Source: JAKANT01 sp035502095
GTDB lineage: Bacteria > Pseudomonadota > Gammaproteobacteria > Burkholderiales > Burkholderiaceae_F
Assembly: GCA_035502095.1 (NCBI GenBank)
Contig: DATJUX010000020.1
Coordinates: forward strand, 1 to 64,000
DNA: 64,000 nucleotides
Direction of reading: 5' to 3'
The notes under the pieces are model-generated. The model did not search any database. It had not been told where the DNA came from and was given only the letters and a program-made list of their open reading frames with translations. Position 1 is the stretch's first letter, and the number at the start of each line of letters is the position of its first letter. Position numbers and translations under genes: made by a program. Positions 35,305-43,986 of this stretch are shown in pieces.

Positions 35305-35392
35305 TCAGTCATCCGGACCACCTTCGCAAGTTGGTGGCCGACTCGATGTTGGTCCCGGCCCTGTACTGACCGGCCGGGTAGGCGTCGGCGAG

Positions 35393-36340
35393 TCAGCCGA
35401 GCTTCGGCGCGGATCGCTGCACGATGCCCATCATCTTGTAGATCAGCAGCGCCGCGGTGAAGTCGAACGCGTGAAAGCCCGGGATCGGCGCGAACTCCAG
35501 CAGGTCGAACCCGATGATGCGGCGCTGGCGCGCGACCGAGTCGAACAGCGCGAGCACCTGATACCAGCCGAGTCCGCCCGGCACGGGCGTACCGGTTGCC
35601 GGCAGCACGGAGGGATCGATGCCGTCCGTGTCGAGGGTGAAGAAGACGTTGGGCGGGAAGTCCGCCGGCAGTTCGATGGCGTCGATCCGTTCGCGCACCA
35701 GCCGGTCGGCGTCGATGTAGCGCACGTTGTAGCGCAACCGCGCGGCCCGCTCCTCCTCGGAGTAGGCGCGGTTCCCAAGCTGGAACAGCGGGACGCCCGC
35801 TTCGACCACGCGGCGCATGACGCAAGCGTGGCTGAGCGGATCGCCTCCGTAGCGGTCACGCAGGTCCGCGTGGGCGTCGATCTGCACGACCCCGAAGTCG
35901 GAGCGGCCCGCCGCGAGATACCCTTGCACGACACCCCACGTGACCGTGTGTTCGCCGCCGAGTACGACGGGCATTGCGCCGATCTGGAGCACGTTGGCGA
36001 CCGTGGATGCAATCGTGGCGAGGACCTTCTCCGGCTTGCCGCGGCAGTCGATTGCCGGCCACGTGTAGATGCCGTCCGCAGCGGGCTCGCTGGTGCCGTC
36101 CCACCGCTCGAGCTGATTGGAAGCGGCGAGGATCGCCGCCGGCCCGTGCGCCGTGCCGTGCCCATACGAGACCGTCTTCTCGTACGGCACAGGCACCACG
36201 TGAAAGCGGGCCTGTTCGGGGGCCATCTCGCCGACCTCGATGCCGAAGAATCGCGGCGATCGTGCACCCCCGCGAGGATTCTTTGCTCCGGGCCGCCGTG
36301 ACGGCGCGGATGCTTTGCGCGCGGACGTCGTTCGCTTCAC
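35393..36340 (-). CDS. speB: Agmatinase (ureohydrolase family)
   Basis: A 315-residue manganese enzyme that would hydrolyse agmatine to putrescine and urea. The metal-binding motifs are GGEHTVTWG (His), IDAHADLRDRYGG (Asp, His, Asp) and TLDTDGIDPSVLP (two Asp). The Glu in place of the more common Asp of GGDH occurs in part of the family. GTG 36340 overlaps the nspC stop as GTGA, so it is translationally coupled and last in the operon. The N-terminal 30 residues are basic and probably disordered. With the upstream arginine decarboxylase it completes arginine to putrescine. Confidence 0.92.
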   Translation of the reverse strand: MKRTTSARKASAPSRRPGAKNPRGGARSPRFFGIEVGEMAPEQARFHVVPVPYEKTVSYGHGTAHGPAAILAASNQLERWDGTSEPAADGIYTWPAIDCRGKPEKVLATIASTVANVLQIGAMPVVLGGEHTVTWGVVQGYLAAGRSDFGVVQIDAHADLRDRYGGDPLSHACVMRRVVEAGVPLFQLGNRAYSEEERAARLRYNVRYIDADRLVRERIDAIELPADFPPNVFFTLDTDGIDPSVLPATGTPVPGGLGWYQVLALFDSVARQRRIIGFDLLEFAPIPGFHAFDFTAALLIYKMMGIVQRSAPKLG

Positions 36341-37515
36341 GAGAGCCGCCCCTTGAAATCTTCGTAGCCGAACTCGCGCACGATGCTCAGCGCGTCGGTG
36401 GCCGAGTCCCAAAGCGCGATGGTGGGCAGGCGGATTCCGTTGAACGTCGTGGTCTTCACCATCGAATAGATCGCCATGTCCTCGAACACGAGCCGGTCGC
36501 CGACACGAAGTGGCCGCGGGAACGAATAGTCGCCGATGACGTCCCCCGCCAGGCACGTCTGGCCGCCGAGGCGATAAACGTGTGGGTGCTCGTGCGGCTC
36601 CCCGGCGCCGATGATGCGCGGGCGGTACGGGCCCTCGATCACGTCCGGCATGTGGCAGGTCGCCGAGGTGTCGAGGATCGCAAGCGGCATGCCGTTCCAG
36701 GGCAGATCGAGCACTTCCGCCACGAACACGCCGGCGTCGAGCGCGACTGCCTCGCCGGGCTCGAGATAGACCTGCACGTCGTGGCGGGCGCTGAACGCGC
36801 GAACGAGGTTTACCAGCCCGTCCACGTCGTAGCCGCTGCGTGTGATGTGATGCCCGCCGCCGAAGTTGATCCACTCCATGCGCGGAAGGAACTCGCCGAA
36901 CTTGCGCTCGAACGCGTCGACGGTACGGGCGAGCGGCGCGAAGTCGTCTTCGAACAGGGTATGGAAGTGCAGGCCGCTGATGCCGTCCAACTCACCGTGA
37001 AACTGCGAGCGCGGGATGCCCAGGCGCGAGTTGGGCGCGCACGGGTCGTAAAGAGGGTTCTTGCCTTCTGAGCGCTCGGGATTCACGCGCAGCCCGAAGC
37101 GCAGCTGCGGCCGGCGCGCACGCGCCTGCTGGATCAGCGGCTGGAAGCGCGTCCACTGGGCGAACGAGTTGAACACGACGTGGTCCGAGATCTCGAGAAT
37201 CCCGGCCAGATCGCGTTCGGTGTATGCGGCCGAAAAAGTGTGGACTTCGCCGCCGAACTCCTCGCGGCCAAGACGGGCCTCGTGCAGTCCGCTGGCACAG
37301 GTCCCGCGCAGGTGGTGCGCGACCAGCGGCGCAAGGCGCCACATCGCGAAGGCCTTCAGCGCGAGCAGGATCTTCGCCCCGCTCGCGCGCTGCACCTGGC
37401 CGAGCACCTGCAGGTTCTCTTCGATCGCGACCCTGTCGACCACGAAGCACGGCGAGGGCACGCGGGCGGGATCGAATCTGCGGAACCGCTCGGTGCGTGA
37501 AGACGGGTCAGCCAC
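36337..37515 (-). CDS. nspC: Carboxynorspermidine/carboxyspermidine decarboxylase
   Basis: A 392-residue PLP enzyme of the alanine racemase-fold (group IV) decarboxylases, which removes CO2 from carboxyspermidine to give spermidine (or the nor form). The start PSPCFVVDRVAIEENL fits the family. PLP-Lys is in LLALKAFAMW. HxGGG appears as NFGGGHHITR, and the catalytic Cys is in LDTSATCHMPDVIEGPYRP. Start is GTG 37515, 15 nt after the preceding gene's stop. Its pairing with the saccharopine-dehydrogenase-like gene is the known signature of the alternative (carboxyspermidine) route that does not need S-adenosylmethionine decarboxylase. Confidence 0.95.
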   Translation of the reverse strand: MADPSSRTERFRRFDPARVPSPCFVVDRVAIEENLQVLGQVQRASGAKILLALKAFAMWRLAPLVAHHLRGTCASGLHEARLGREEFGGEVHTFSAAYTERDLAGILEISDHVVFNSFAQWTRFQPLIQQARARRPQLRFGLRVNPERSEGKNPLYDPCAPNSRLGIPRSQFHGELDGISGLHFHTLFEDDFAPLARTVDAFERKFGEFLPRMEWINFGGGHHITRSGYDVDGLVNLVRAFSARHDVQVYLEPGEAVALDAGVFVAEVLDLPWNGMPLAILDTSATCHMPDVIEGPYRPRIIGAGEPHEHPHVYRLGGQTCLAGDVIGDYSFPRPLRVGDRLVFEDMAIYSMVKTTTFNGIRLPTIALWDSATDALSIVREFGYEDFKGRLS

Positions 37516-37530
37516 TTCGGCGGCGCACTT

Positions 37531-38724
37531 TCAGGCCATGGGCGCGTCGGGGGTTACCACGGTCCAGGGCAGCCCGTGGCGGTTCATGGCTTCCATGAAC
37601 GGGTCGGGATCGAACTGTTCGAGATTGAACACGCCCTGGTTGCGCCATTTTCCGGTCAGCATCATCTTGGCGCCGATCATCGCCGGCACGCCGGTCGTGT
37701 ACGAGATGGCCTGCGCGCCGACCTCGCGGTAGCAGGCTTCGTGATCGCAGATGTTGTAGACGAACGCGAGCTTCTCCTTGCCCGCCTTGCGACCGCGCAC
37801 CAGGCACCCGATGCACGTGCGTCCCTTGGTCAGCGGCCCGAGGCTGGACGGGTCCGGCAGGAGCGCCTTCAGGAACTGCAGCGGCACGATCTCGCGCCCC
37901 TGGTACGTGACCGGCTTGATCGAGGTCATGCCGACGTTGCCCAGGACGCGCAGGTGGGTCAGGTAGTTGTCCGAAAACGTCATCCAGAAGCGGGCGCGCC
38001 GCAGGGTCGGGAAGTGCCGGACGATGGACTCGAGCTCTTCGTGGTAGAGCAGGTAGATCTTCCGCGCGCCGATGCCCTCCGGAAAATCGAACATGCGGTT
38101 CACCGCCAGCGGGTCGGTCGTCTGCCAGCTGCCGTTTTCCCAGTAGCGGCCGGGCGACGTGACCTCGCGAATGTTGATCTCGGGGTTGAAGTTGGTGGCG
38201 AACGGCTGGCCGTGGTCACCGGCGTTGCAGTCGATGATGTCAAGCTCGTCGATCGTGTCGAAGTGATGCTTCGCCAGGTATGCCGTGAACACATTGGTGG
38301 CGCCCGGATCGAACCCGCTGCCGAGCAGCGCCATGATGCCCCGGTGCCGGTAGCGATCGTGGTATGCCCATTGCCAGCTGTACTCGAACCTGGCGGTGTC
38401 GCGCGGCTCGTAATTGGCGGTATCCAGGTAGTCGACGCCTGTCGCCAGGCACGCGTCCATGATGGCCAGATCCTGGTACGGAAGCGCCACGTTGATGACG
38501 AGGGCGGGCTTCTCGCGCTCGATCAGGGCGATTGTCTGCGCGACTTCGTCGGCATCGACCTGCGCGGTCGCGATCGGGCGCTTGATCTGGGCCGCGATGC
38601 GCTTGCACTTCTCCTCGGTGCGACTCGCCAGGACGATCTCGGAGAAGACCTCCGGGACCTGTGCGCACTTGTGCGTGACGACCTGTCCCACGCCGCCCGC
38701 GCCGATGATCAACACCTTTGCCAT
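37531..38724 (-). CDS. Carboxy(nor)spermidine dehydrogenase (saccharopine dehydrogenase family)
   Basis: A 397-residue NADPH-dependent enzyme that condenses aspartate semialdehyde with putrescine (or diaminopropane) into carboxy(nor)spermidine. ATG 38724 leads straight into the Rossmann strand KVLIIGAGGVGQVVTHKC. VINVALPYQDLAIMDACL, GVDYLDTANYEP, GFDPGATNVFTAY and DCNAGDHG are the hallmarks of the LYS1-like family members that work in polyamine synthesis rather than lysine breakdown. The location between speA and nspC, with gaps of 16 and 15 nt, supports that assignment. Confidence 0.93.
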   Translation of the reverse strand: MAKVLIIGAGGVGQVVTHKCAQVPEVFSEIVLASRTEEKCKRIAAQIKRPIATAQVDADEVAQTIALIEREKPALVINVALPYQDLAIMDACLATGVDYLDTANYEPRDTARFEYSWQWAYHDRYRHRGIMALLGSGFDPGATNVFTAYLAKHHFDTIDELDIIDCNAGDHGQPFATNFNPEINIREVTSPGRYWENGSWQTTDPLAVNRMFDFPEGIGARKIYLLYHEELESIVRHFPTLRRARFWMTFSDNYLTHLRVLGNVGMTSIKPVTYQGREIVPLQFLKALLPDPSSLGPLTKGRTCIGCLVRGRKAGKEKLAFVYNICDHEACYREVGAQAISYTTGVPAMIGAKMMLTGKWRNQGVFNLEQFDPDPFMEAMNRHGLPWTVVTPDAPMA

Positions 38725-38740
38725 GCGCACGATCTCCGCC

Positions 38741-40837
38741 TCAGTCTTCTTCGTAGTACGTGTACCCGCGCAGGCTCGCGCCGAACGCCTCGAGCACCGC
38801 CTGGCGCTCCATGACCGAGATGCGGCCGGCACGAACCGCCTGTTCGGCGGTGCCGCGGAACCGCTCGAGCAGCTGCTGCGGATGGTATTCGACGTAGCTC
38901 AGCACGTCGGCGATGCTGTCGCCGCTCATCTCGCGCTGGAAGTCGAACGTGCCGTCCTCGTTGATGCGCACGCTCGCCACGTTCGTGTCGCCCATCAGGT
39001 TGTGCAGGTCGCCGAGCGTCTCCTGGTAAGCCCCCACGAGGAACACGCCGAAGTAGTAGGGCTCGCCGTCGAGCAGCGGGTGCACCGGCAGCGTCTTGCG
39101 GATGCCGCGCGCGCCGATGAACTGGTCGATCTTGCCGTCCGAATCGCAGGTAATGTCGGCGAGGATCGCCTGGCGCGTCGGCTTCTCGTTCAGCCGGTGC
39201 ACCGGCATGATCGGGAAGATCTGGTCGATCGCCCACACGTCGGGCAGCGACTGGAACACGGAGAAGTTGCCGTAGTAGATGTCGGAGAGCGACTGCTCGA
39301 GGCCGTCGAGCCCCGGCGGCACCCGTTTCACGTCGTGCAGCTCGCGCACGATTCCGCGCACGACCTCGAGAAAGATGTTCTCGGCGACCGACAGGGCGCG
39401 CAGCCCGATCTGACCGCGCTTGAACAGCTCGCGCAGCTCGCCGCGGTAGTAGACGGCGTCGTTGTAGCACTCCTGCACGTTGCGCGGACTGATGTCGCGC
39501 AGCGCCTCGCGCAGGTTGCCGATCAGCTCGTGCTCGCCCTGCGGGTCGGGCTCCGGTATCTGCCCGGGCTCGAAGTGCGTGACATCGAGGATGTTGAACA
39601 GCAGCACCGACGAGTAGGCGACCGTCGCGCGCCCCGATTCGGTCACGATCACCGGATGCTCGATGCCGAGCGGGTCGAGCACGCTCATGATCGTCTCGAC
39701 GACGTCGGTGCAGTATTCGTCGAGCGAGTAGTTCTTGCTGTAGTCGTAGTTGGTCTGCGACCCGTCGTAGTCGACGGCGAGCCCGCCGCCGAGATCGAGG
39801 AAGCCGAGCGCCGCGCCCTCGCGCTTGAGCTCGGCGTAGTAGCGCACCGCTTCCAGCACGCCGTTGCGGATGTCGCGGATGTTCGGAATCTGCGAGCCCA
39901 GGTGGTAGTGCATGAGCTGCAGGCAGTCGAGCATCTCGTGCTGCCTGAGCGTGTCGATGAGGTCGACGATCTGCGCGGTGGTCAGGCCGAAGATGCTGCG
40001 ATCGCCGCTCGACTCGTTCCAGGCGCCGCCGACGCGGGAAGCGAGCTTCACGCGCACGCCGAGCATCGGCCGCACGCCGAGCGCGCGGCTTGCCTCGAGC
40101 ACGATCGGGAGCTCGGTCGGCGTTTCGAGCACGAAAAAGCACTGGTAGCCCAGCTTGAGCGCGTGCAGGCCGAGCGTGATGAACTCGGTGTCCTTGTAGC
40201 CGTTGCAGACGATGTAACCGGCGCCCGGCTCGAGGTTGGCGAGGGCTATGAGGAGTTCCGCCTTGCTGCCGGCCTCCAGCCCGTGCCCGTAACGCGCGCC
40301 GAAGCGCGCGATCTCCTCGATCACCTGGCACTGCTGGTTGACCTTGATCGGGAAGACGCCGCGATACCGGCCGCGGTACGACAGCGTCTGCATCGCCCGC
40401 CCGAACGATTCGTTCAGCACGGACACCTGGGCATCGAGGATGTTCTCGATGCGCAACAGCACCGGCATCTGCAGCCCTCGCTGCAGCATGCCGGCGATGA
40501 TGTCGAGCAGGCTGACGCGAGCGCGCCGGCCGTTGAACGGCACGCTGACGCCGACGTTGCCGTCGGCGGAAAGGTCGAAGTATCCGGCGCTCCAGGCCCG
40601 GATTCCGTAGAGCTCCTCCGCTTCGGCAGAGCTCCAGTTGGAGGCGACGTGTGCTTTCAGTGTCCGCTCTTTCGATTCTTCGTCCCGCGCGCCAACACGG
40701 CCCCGCGAGAGGGGCGCATGTTGCCCGCTGGCGTCGCCGAGATCAACCGACCGACGGCGGGGATCTGGAGCGATCGAGGCGGCAACCTCCAAGGGCTCTT
40801 CAGGCGGTTGCCGAGCGGATCTGCGGACCATGGGCAT
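38741..40837 (-). CDS. speA: Biosynthetic arginine decarboxylase
   Basis: A large group IV PLP decarboxylase that converts arginine to agmatine and CO2. Family homology begins at about residue 65 (EAEELYGIRAWSAGYFDLSADG). The Lys of PIKVNQQCQVIEEI binds PLP; GLEAGSKAELLIAL, HYHLGSQIPNIRDI, DLGGGLAVDYDGS and NILDVTHFEPGQ follow, and AVYYRGELRELFKRG belongs to the four-helix insertion. The most upstream ATG (40837) gives 698 residues with a basic, proline-rich extension and no good ribosome site. No ATG or GTG lies nearer the homologous part; a CTG at 40660 is an alternative. First gene of the four-gene polyamine operon. Confidence 0.93.
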   Translation of the reverse strand: MPMVRRSARQPPEEPLEVAASIAPDPRRRSVDLGDASGQHAPLSRGRVGARDEESKERTLKAHVASNWSSAEAEELYGIRAWSAGYFDLSADGNVGVSVPFNGRRARVSLLDIIAGMLQRGLQMPVLLRIENILDAQVSVLNESFGRAMQTLSYRGRYRGVFPIKVNQQCQVIEEIARFGARYGHGLEAGSKAELLIALANLEPGAGYIVCNGYKDTEFITLGLHALKLGYQCFFVLETPTELPIVLEASRALGVRPMLGVRVKLASRVGGAWNESSGDRSIFGLTTAQIVDLIDTLRQHEMLDCLQLMHYHLGSQIPNIRDIRNGVLEAVRYYAELKREGAALGFLDLGGGLAVDYDGSQTNYDYSKNYSLDEYCTDVVETIMSVLDPLGIEHPVIVTESGRATVAYSSVLLFNILDVTHFEPGQIPEPDPQGEHELIGNLREALRDISPRNVQECYNDAVYYRGELRELFKRGQIGLRALSVAENIFLEVVRGIVRELHDVKRVPPGLDGLEQSLSDIYYGNFSVFQSLPDVWAIDQIFPIMPVHRLNEKPTRQAILADITCDSDGKIDQFIGARGIRKTLPVHPLLDGEPYYFGVFLVGAYQETLGDLHNLMGDTNVASVRINEDGTFDFQREMSGDSIADVLSYVEYHPQQLLERFRGTAEQAVRAGRISVMERQAVLEAFGASLRGYTYYEED

Positions 40838-41116
40838 CGTCTTGGCGTCCGTCGCGGCCTCCCCTGTTGGGGCATCGCCCGGCGAAATGGGATGGGCACG
40901 TCTCCGCAGCCGGGCGCCGCGCGCCAGGGGTCGCCGGAGCCCGGCGCAGGGTCACTTTGGCGCAGAAATGCGACAGGTATGTTGCCACGGGTCGTCCGCC
41001 GCCTGGAGCATCGGTGGCGCCCTGGCGATGTCCGCGCAGGCACCGGAAGGTTCGCGCTTGGTTCGCGGCAACCGGGCTCACCCGGATTGGGATTCCGACC
41101 TGCTTTGCCGCAGGGC

Positions 41117-41368
41117 TTACCCGATCGCGGTCGCCCCGCGTTGACGCGCGCGGCGCCGAACGTCGCCTCCCTTCGCCGTCAGCCGCACGTGGCGCTCCTG
41201 CCCGGGCGCGTGCTCGGTCTCGACCAGGCCACGCAGGTTTGCTTCCTCCCAGACCGGCAACCGTGGGCACGACGTGCGCCAGGCTTCCATGACCTCCAGA
41301 TAGGGGCGGGTCCCGCTGCCGATCCACTCGAGCAGCTCGAGAACCAGGGCGTCGACCGGGTCACGCAT
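41117..41368 (-). CDS. Small conserved protein downstream of a dehydrogenase gene
   Basis: An 83-residue frame from ATG 41368, overlapping the preceding dehydrogenase stop by 8 nt, which suggests coupling. The core DPVDALVLELLEWIGSGTRP, YLEVMEAWRTSCPRLPVWEE and RHVRLTAKG looks like a compact winged-helix fold, with helix-helix-recognition and a beta-hairpin wing. I recognise it as a recurrent short proteobacterial protein but know no function. The C-terminus is arginine-rich. Confidence 0.7.
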   Translation of the reverse strand: MRDPVDALVLELLEWIGSGTRPYLEVMEAWRTSCPRLPVWEEANLRGLVETEHAPGQERHVRLTAKGGDVRRRARQRGATAIG

Positions 41369-42350
41369 GGGCGCGGCGGCGCGTGAGCGCGTCAGGATTG
41401 AGGACATTGGTCGGTGTCCCGGCCGCGAAGGCGTTGATCTGGTCGAACACGTCGGAGAACTGCAAATCGAACTCTTCCTCCGTGACGTAGCCGATGTGCG
41501 GCGTGCAGATCACGTTCGGCATCGAGAGCAGGGGATGCGCGACGTCGGTGAGCGGCTCCTGCTCGAACACGTCGACGGCCGCCGCACCGGGCCGGCCCGT
41601 GCGCAGCGCCGCCACGAGCGCGCCCGGTTCCACGAGACCGGCGCGGCTGGTGTTGACCAAAATCGCCGAGGTTTTCATCAGCGCGAGGTCGCCGGCGGTG
41701 ACGATGCCACGCGTTGCGTCGACGAGCCGCATGTGCAACGACAGCACGTCGGTGCCCTCGAAGAAGGCCTGCTTGCTCGGTGCGACGAGGAAACCGGCGC
41801 CGGCCGCCGCGCGTCGCGAATCGGGCCTGGCCCAGACGACCACCGTCATGCCGAACCCGCGCCCGTAGTCCGCGACCGCCCTGCCGATGCGGCCGAAGCC
41901 GTAGATGCCCAGGGTCTTCCCGCGCAGCGTGGTTCCGACCCCGGCCTGCCAGCGACCGGCGCGCAACGATGCCACCTGCTGCGGCAGCTGCCGTGCCGCC
42001 GCGAGCACGAGCGCCCAGGTCAGCTCGGCGGTCGCATACGACGGCGTTCCCGGATGCTGGTCCGAGGACACCACGATGGCGTGCTCGGTGCACGCCGCGA
42101 TGTCGATGTGCGGATACACGCTGCGCTGGCTGATCAGCTGCAAGCGCGGCAGGCGTTGCACCAGAGTACGCGTGATGCGCGTGCGTTCGCGGATCAGGAC
42201 CAGGGCTTCCACGTCGCGCAGGCGCTGCGCGAGCACCTGCTCGTCTTCAACGTGGTCGTTCCACACCTGCACCTCGTGCGGCGCGAGTTTCGCGAAGCAC
42301 GGCAGGTGGCGCAGCGTGTCGAACCAGTCGTCCAGGATCGCTATCTTCAT
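41361..42350 (-). CDS. D-2-hydroxyacid dehydrogenase
   Basis: A 329-residue NAD-dependent dehydrogenase of the D-isomer-specific family (phosphoglycerate/glycerate-dehydrogenase-like). Start at ATG 42350. The Rossmann motif is LGIYGFGRIGRAVADYGRGFG. Catalytic residues are Arg of VNTSRAGLVEPGAL, Glu of VDVFEQEPL and His of CTPHIGYVT. NAD or NADP is likely; the motif ends in ARPDSRR, suggesting possible NADP preference. It is divergent from a LysR regulator with only 75 nt between them, the classical layout of a regulator and its target gene. The substrate is unknown. Confidence 0.94.
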   Translation of the reverse strand: MKIAILDDWFDTLRHLPCFAKLAPHEVQVWNDHVEDEQVLAQRLRDVEALVLIRERTRITRTLVQRLPRLQLISQRSVYPHIDIAACTEHAIVVSSDQHPGTPSYATAELTWALVLAAARQLPQQVASLRAGRWQAGVGTTLRGKTLGIYGFGRIGRAVADYGRGFGMTVVVWARPDSRRAAAGAGFLVAPSKQAFFEGTDVLSLHMRLVDATRGIVTAGDLALMKTSAILVNTSRAGLVEPGALVAALRTGRPGAAAVDVFEQEPLTDVAHPLLSMPNVICTPHIGYVTEEEFDLQFSDVFDQINAFAAGTPTNVLNPDALTRRRAHA

Positions 42351-42400
42351 GATGCGGCGGCGATTCTCGGCGCGTGAAGGCCATCTGTAAAATGAAACAA

Positions 42401-42418
42401 TTGCAAGCATCGATGCAA
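42401..42418 (+). promoter_or_regulatory. LysR-type operator candidate in divergent promoter
   Basis: TTGCA-AGCATCGA-TGCAA is an inverted repeat with an 8-nt centre and a T-N11-A-like layout, located 8 nt before the lysR start and 50 nt from the divergent dehydrogenase start. Position and symmetry fit an autoregulatory LysR site. It is inferred from layout only. Confidence 0.5.
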
Positions 42419-42425
42419 GAAGCTG

Positions 42426-43337
42426 ATGCGGATCGACGCGCTGGGCGTGCAGGCCTTCGTGGCACTTGCGGAGCACGAGAGCTTCCGGCGCGCCGCGGCG
42501 TCGCTGTTCATCTCCCAGGCCGCCATCAGCCGGCGCTTGAAGAACCTCGAGGCGTATCTCGGGGTGGAACTGGTCGAGCGCAGTACGCGCCGGTTCGCGC
42601 TGACCCGGGTCGGCGCCGGCTTCCTGCCGCAGGCCAAACGCCTTCTGGCCGAGCTGCACTCGTCGCTGCAGCAGATCCGTGAGACCGGCCAGCTGAGAGG
42701 CGGCGACGTCACGCTGGCCTGCGTGCCGACCGTGGGCGTCCAATACCTGCCCCGCATCATCGAGACCTACGCCCGCACCTACCCCGAGAACCGGGTTTGC
42801 GTTCTCGACCATTCTTCAGCCGGCGTGGAGCGCTCGGTCGCGGCGCGCGAGGCCGAGTTCGGAATCGCGATCGCGGGTCCGCATTCGCCCGAACTCACGA
42901 GCGAGCTGCTGCTCAAGGATCGGTTCGTCATCGTCTGCACGCGCGACCACGCGTTTGCCCGCGGCGCGCGCGTGACCTGGGCCCAACTCGCACAGGCGCG
43001 GCTGATCCTGCCGGGACAAGGCAGCAGCAATCGTCCCTTGCTCGATGCGCGGTTGCCCGAGTCGGTGAAGCTGCGTTCGCAGTACGAAGTGCAGCGCAGT
43101 TCGACCGCGGTGGGCATGGTCGCCGCGGGCCTCGGGGTCGCGGTCGTGCCGAGCCTGGCGATGCAGCCGGGCACTTATCCCTCGTTGCGCGTGATTCCGC
43201 TCGTGCAGCCGGTCGTCGAGCGCTCGTTCGCGCTCGTGCGCCGCAGGGGCGGCGTGCTGTCGCCCGCGGCCGAGGCGCTCGTCAGGATCGTGTTCAAGGA
43301 AACCCGGCCGGTCGTGACACGCGCACGCGCAGCCTGA
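42426..43337 (+). CDS. LysR-family transcriptional regulator
   Basis: A 303-residue regulator. The N-terminal winged helix-turn-helix reads DALGVQAFVALAEHESFRRA and AASLFISQAAISRRLKNLEA, with an effector-binding domain from about residue 90 (DVTLACVPTVGVQYLPRI) and RSSTAVGMVAAGLGVAVVPS near residue 230. It is full length. It is divergently arranged with the D-2-hydroxyacid dehydrogenase, whose expression it probably controls in response to that enzyme's substrate. An inverted repeat stands in the shared 75-nt promoter. Confidence 0.95.
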   Translation: MRIDALGVQAFVALAEHESFRRAAASLFISQAAISRRLKNLEAYLGVELVERSTRRFALTRVGAGFLPQAKRLLAELHSSLQQIRETGQLRGGDVTLACVPTVGVQYLPRIIETYARTYPENRVCVLDHSSAGVERSVAAREAEFGIAIAGPHSPELTSELLLKDRFVIVCTRDHAFARGARVTWAQLAQARLILPGQGSSNRPLLDARLPESVKLRSQYEVQRSSTAVGMVAAGLGVAVVPSLAMQPGTYPSLRVIPLVQPVVERSFALVRRRGGVLSPAAEALVRIVFKETRPVVTRARAA

Positions 43338-43473
43338 TCCGACCGGGCCGGATCAGGCGAACGTACTCGCCAAATCGGGGGACGACACTTCGCTCCGCCG
43401 CCGGCTTTTTTAAGAGAACGGTCATATCGTCGGTGCAGCGTTTCCGCGTCGATCAATTTCCAGAGCGTCGACC

Positions 43474-43818
43474 GTGGCTCAACCCGTATTCCGCTGGAGT
43501 GGCGAGCCGGTTGCCTTCATCGAAGACTGGCAACTGTTCGACAACAAGGGCCTCTATCTCGGCTGGATCGAGGCCGACAACTCCGTCTGGGCTGCCGACG
43601 GAGGCCATGTCGGCGAATTTCTCGACGGCAAGCATTTGTTCAGAACGACGACCGCGCTGCCGCGCATACCACGGCTCCCGCGCGCCGCGCGCGAACGTTG
43701 TCTCTCTCCACCGGGCGCGCCGCCGCCGAAGATCATGCCGCTTGGGCCGATGCACGGCTGGATCGATGCGTTCGAGTTGTTCTACCCGGTGCCGCCGCGG
43801 CGGGCTGTGCGCAACTAG
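43474..43818 (+). CDS. Conserved hypothetical protein with beta-rich N-terminus
   Basis: A 114-residue protein starting at GTG 43474. Residues 10-60 (GEPVAFIEDWQLFDNKGLYL, GWIEADNSVWAADGGHVGEF) have the look of repeated short beta strands, as in small proteins with an FNxxGxYLGWIE signature that I have seen as uncharacterised. The second half is proline- and arginine-rich (PGAPPPKIMPLGP) and ends in FELFYPVPP. No signal peptide or membrane part. Function unknown; single gene. Confidence 0.75.
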   Translation: MAQPVFRWSGEPVAFIEDWQLFDNKGLYLGWIEADNSVWAADGGHVGEFLDGKHLFRTTTALPRIPRLPRAARERCLSPPGAPPPKIMPLGPMHGWIDAFELFYPVPPRRAVRN

Positions 43819-43880
43819 CGACGTGCAACGCGTGCTTCGGAAGCAATATGCCAAGCTTCTCCAGCGGCAGTCTTGAGCTT

Positions 43881-43910
43881 GTCATTCCGAGCTCGAGAGG
43901 ACAGCGAATG
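43881..43910 (+). repeat. Dispersed repeat, short copy
   Basis: GTCATTCCGAGCTCGAGAGG matches the start of the family at 45015 (GTCATTCCGAGC). Only the 5' end is recognisable. It lies in the 168-nt gap between a hypothetical gene and a convergent membrane-protein gene. Confidence 0.4.
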
Positions 43911-43986
43911 AGTGTGTGCCACGAGCCGCCGCCATTGCTAGACGGGCCGTGCGACAGACGTGTACCGGCGGCGCACGCCGCGGCCG

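Noticed and set aside
38459..41386. A 975-codon plus-strand frame opposite the polyamine genes
   Set aside because: It spans the boundary of two clear minus-strand genes and has no recognisable domain; a GC-rich shadow frame.
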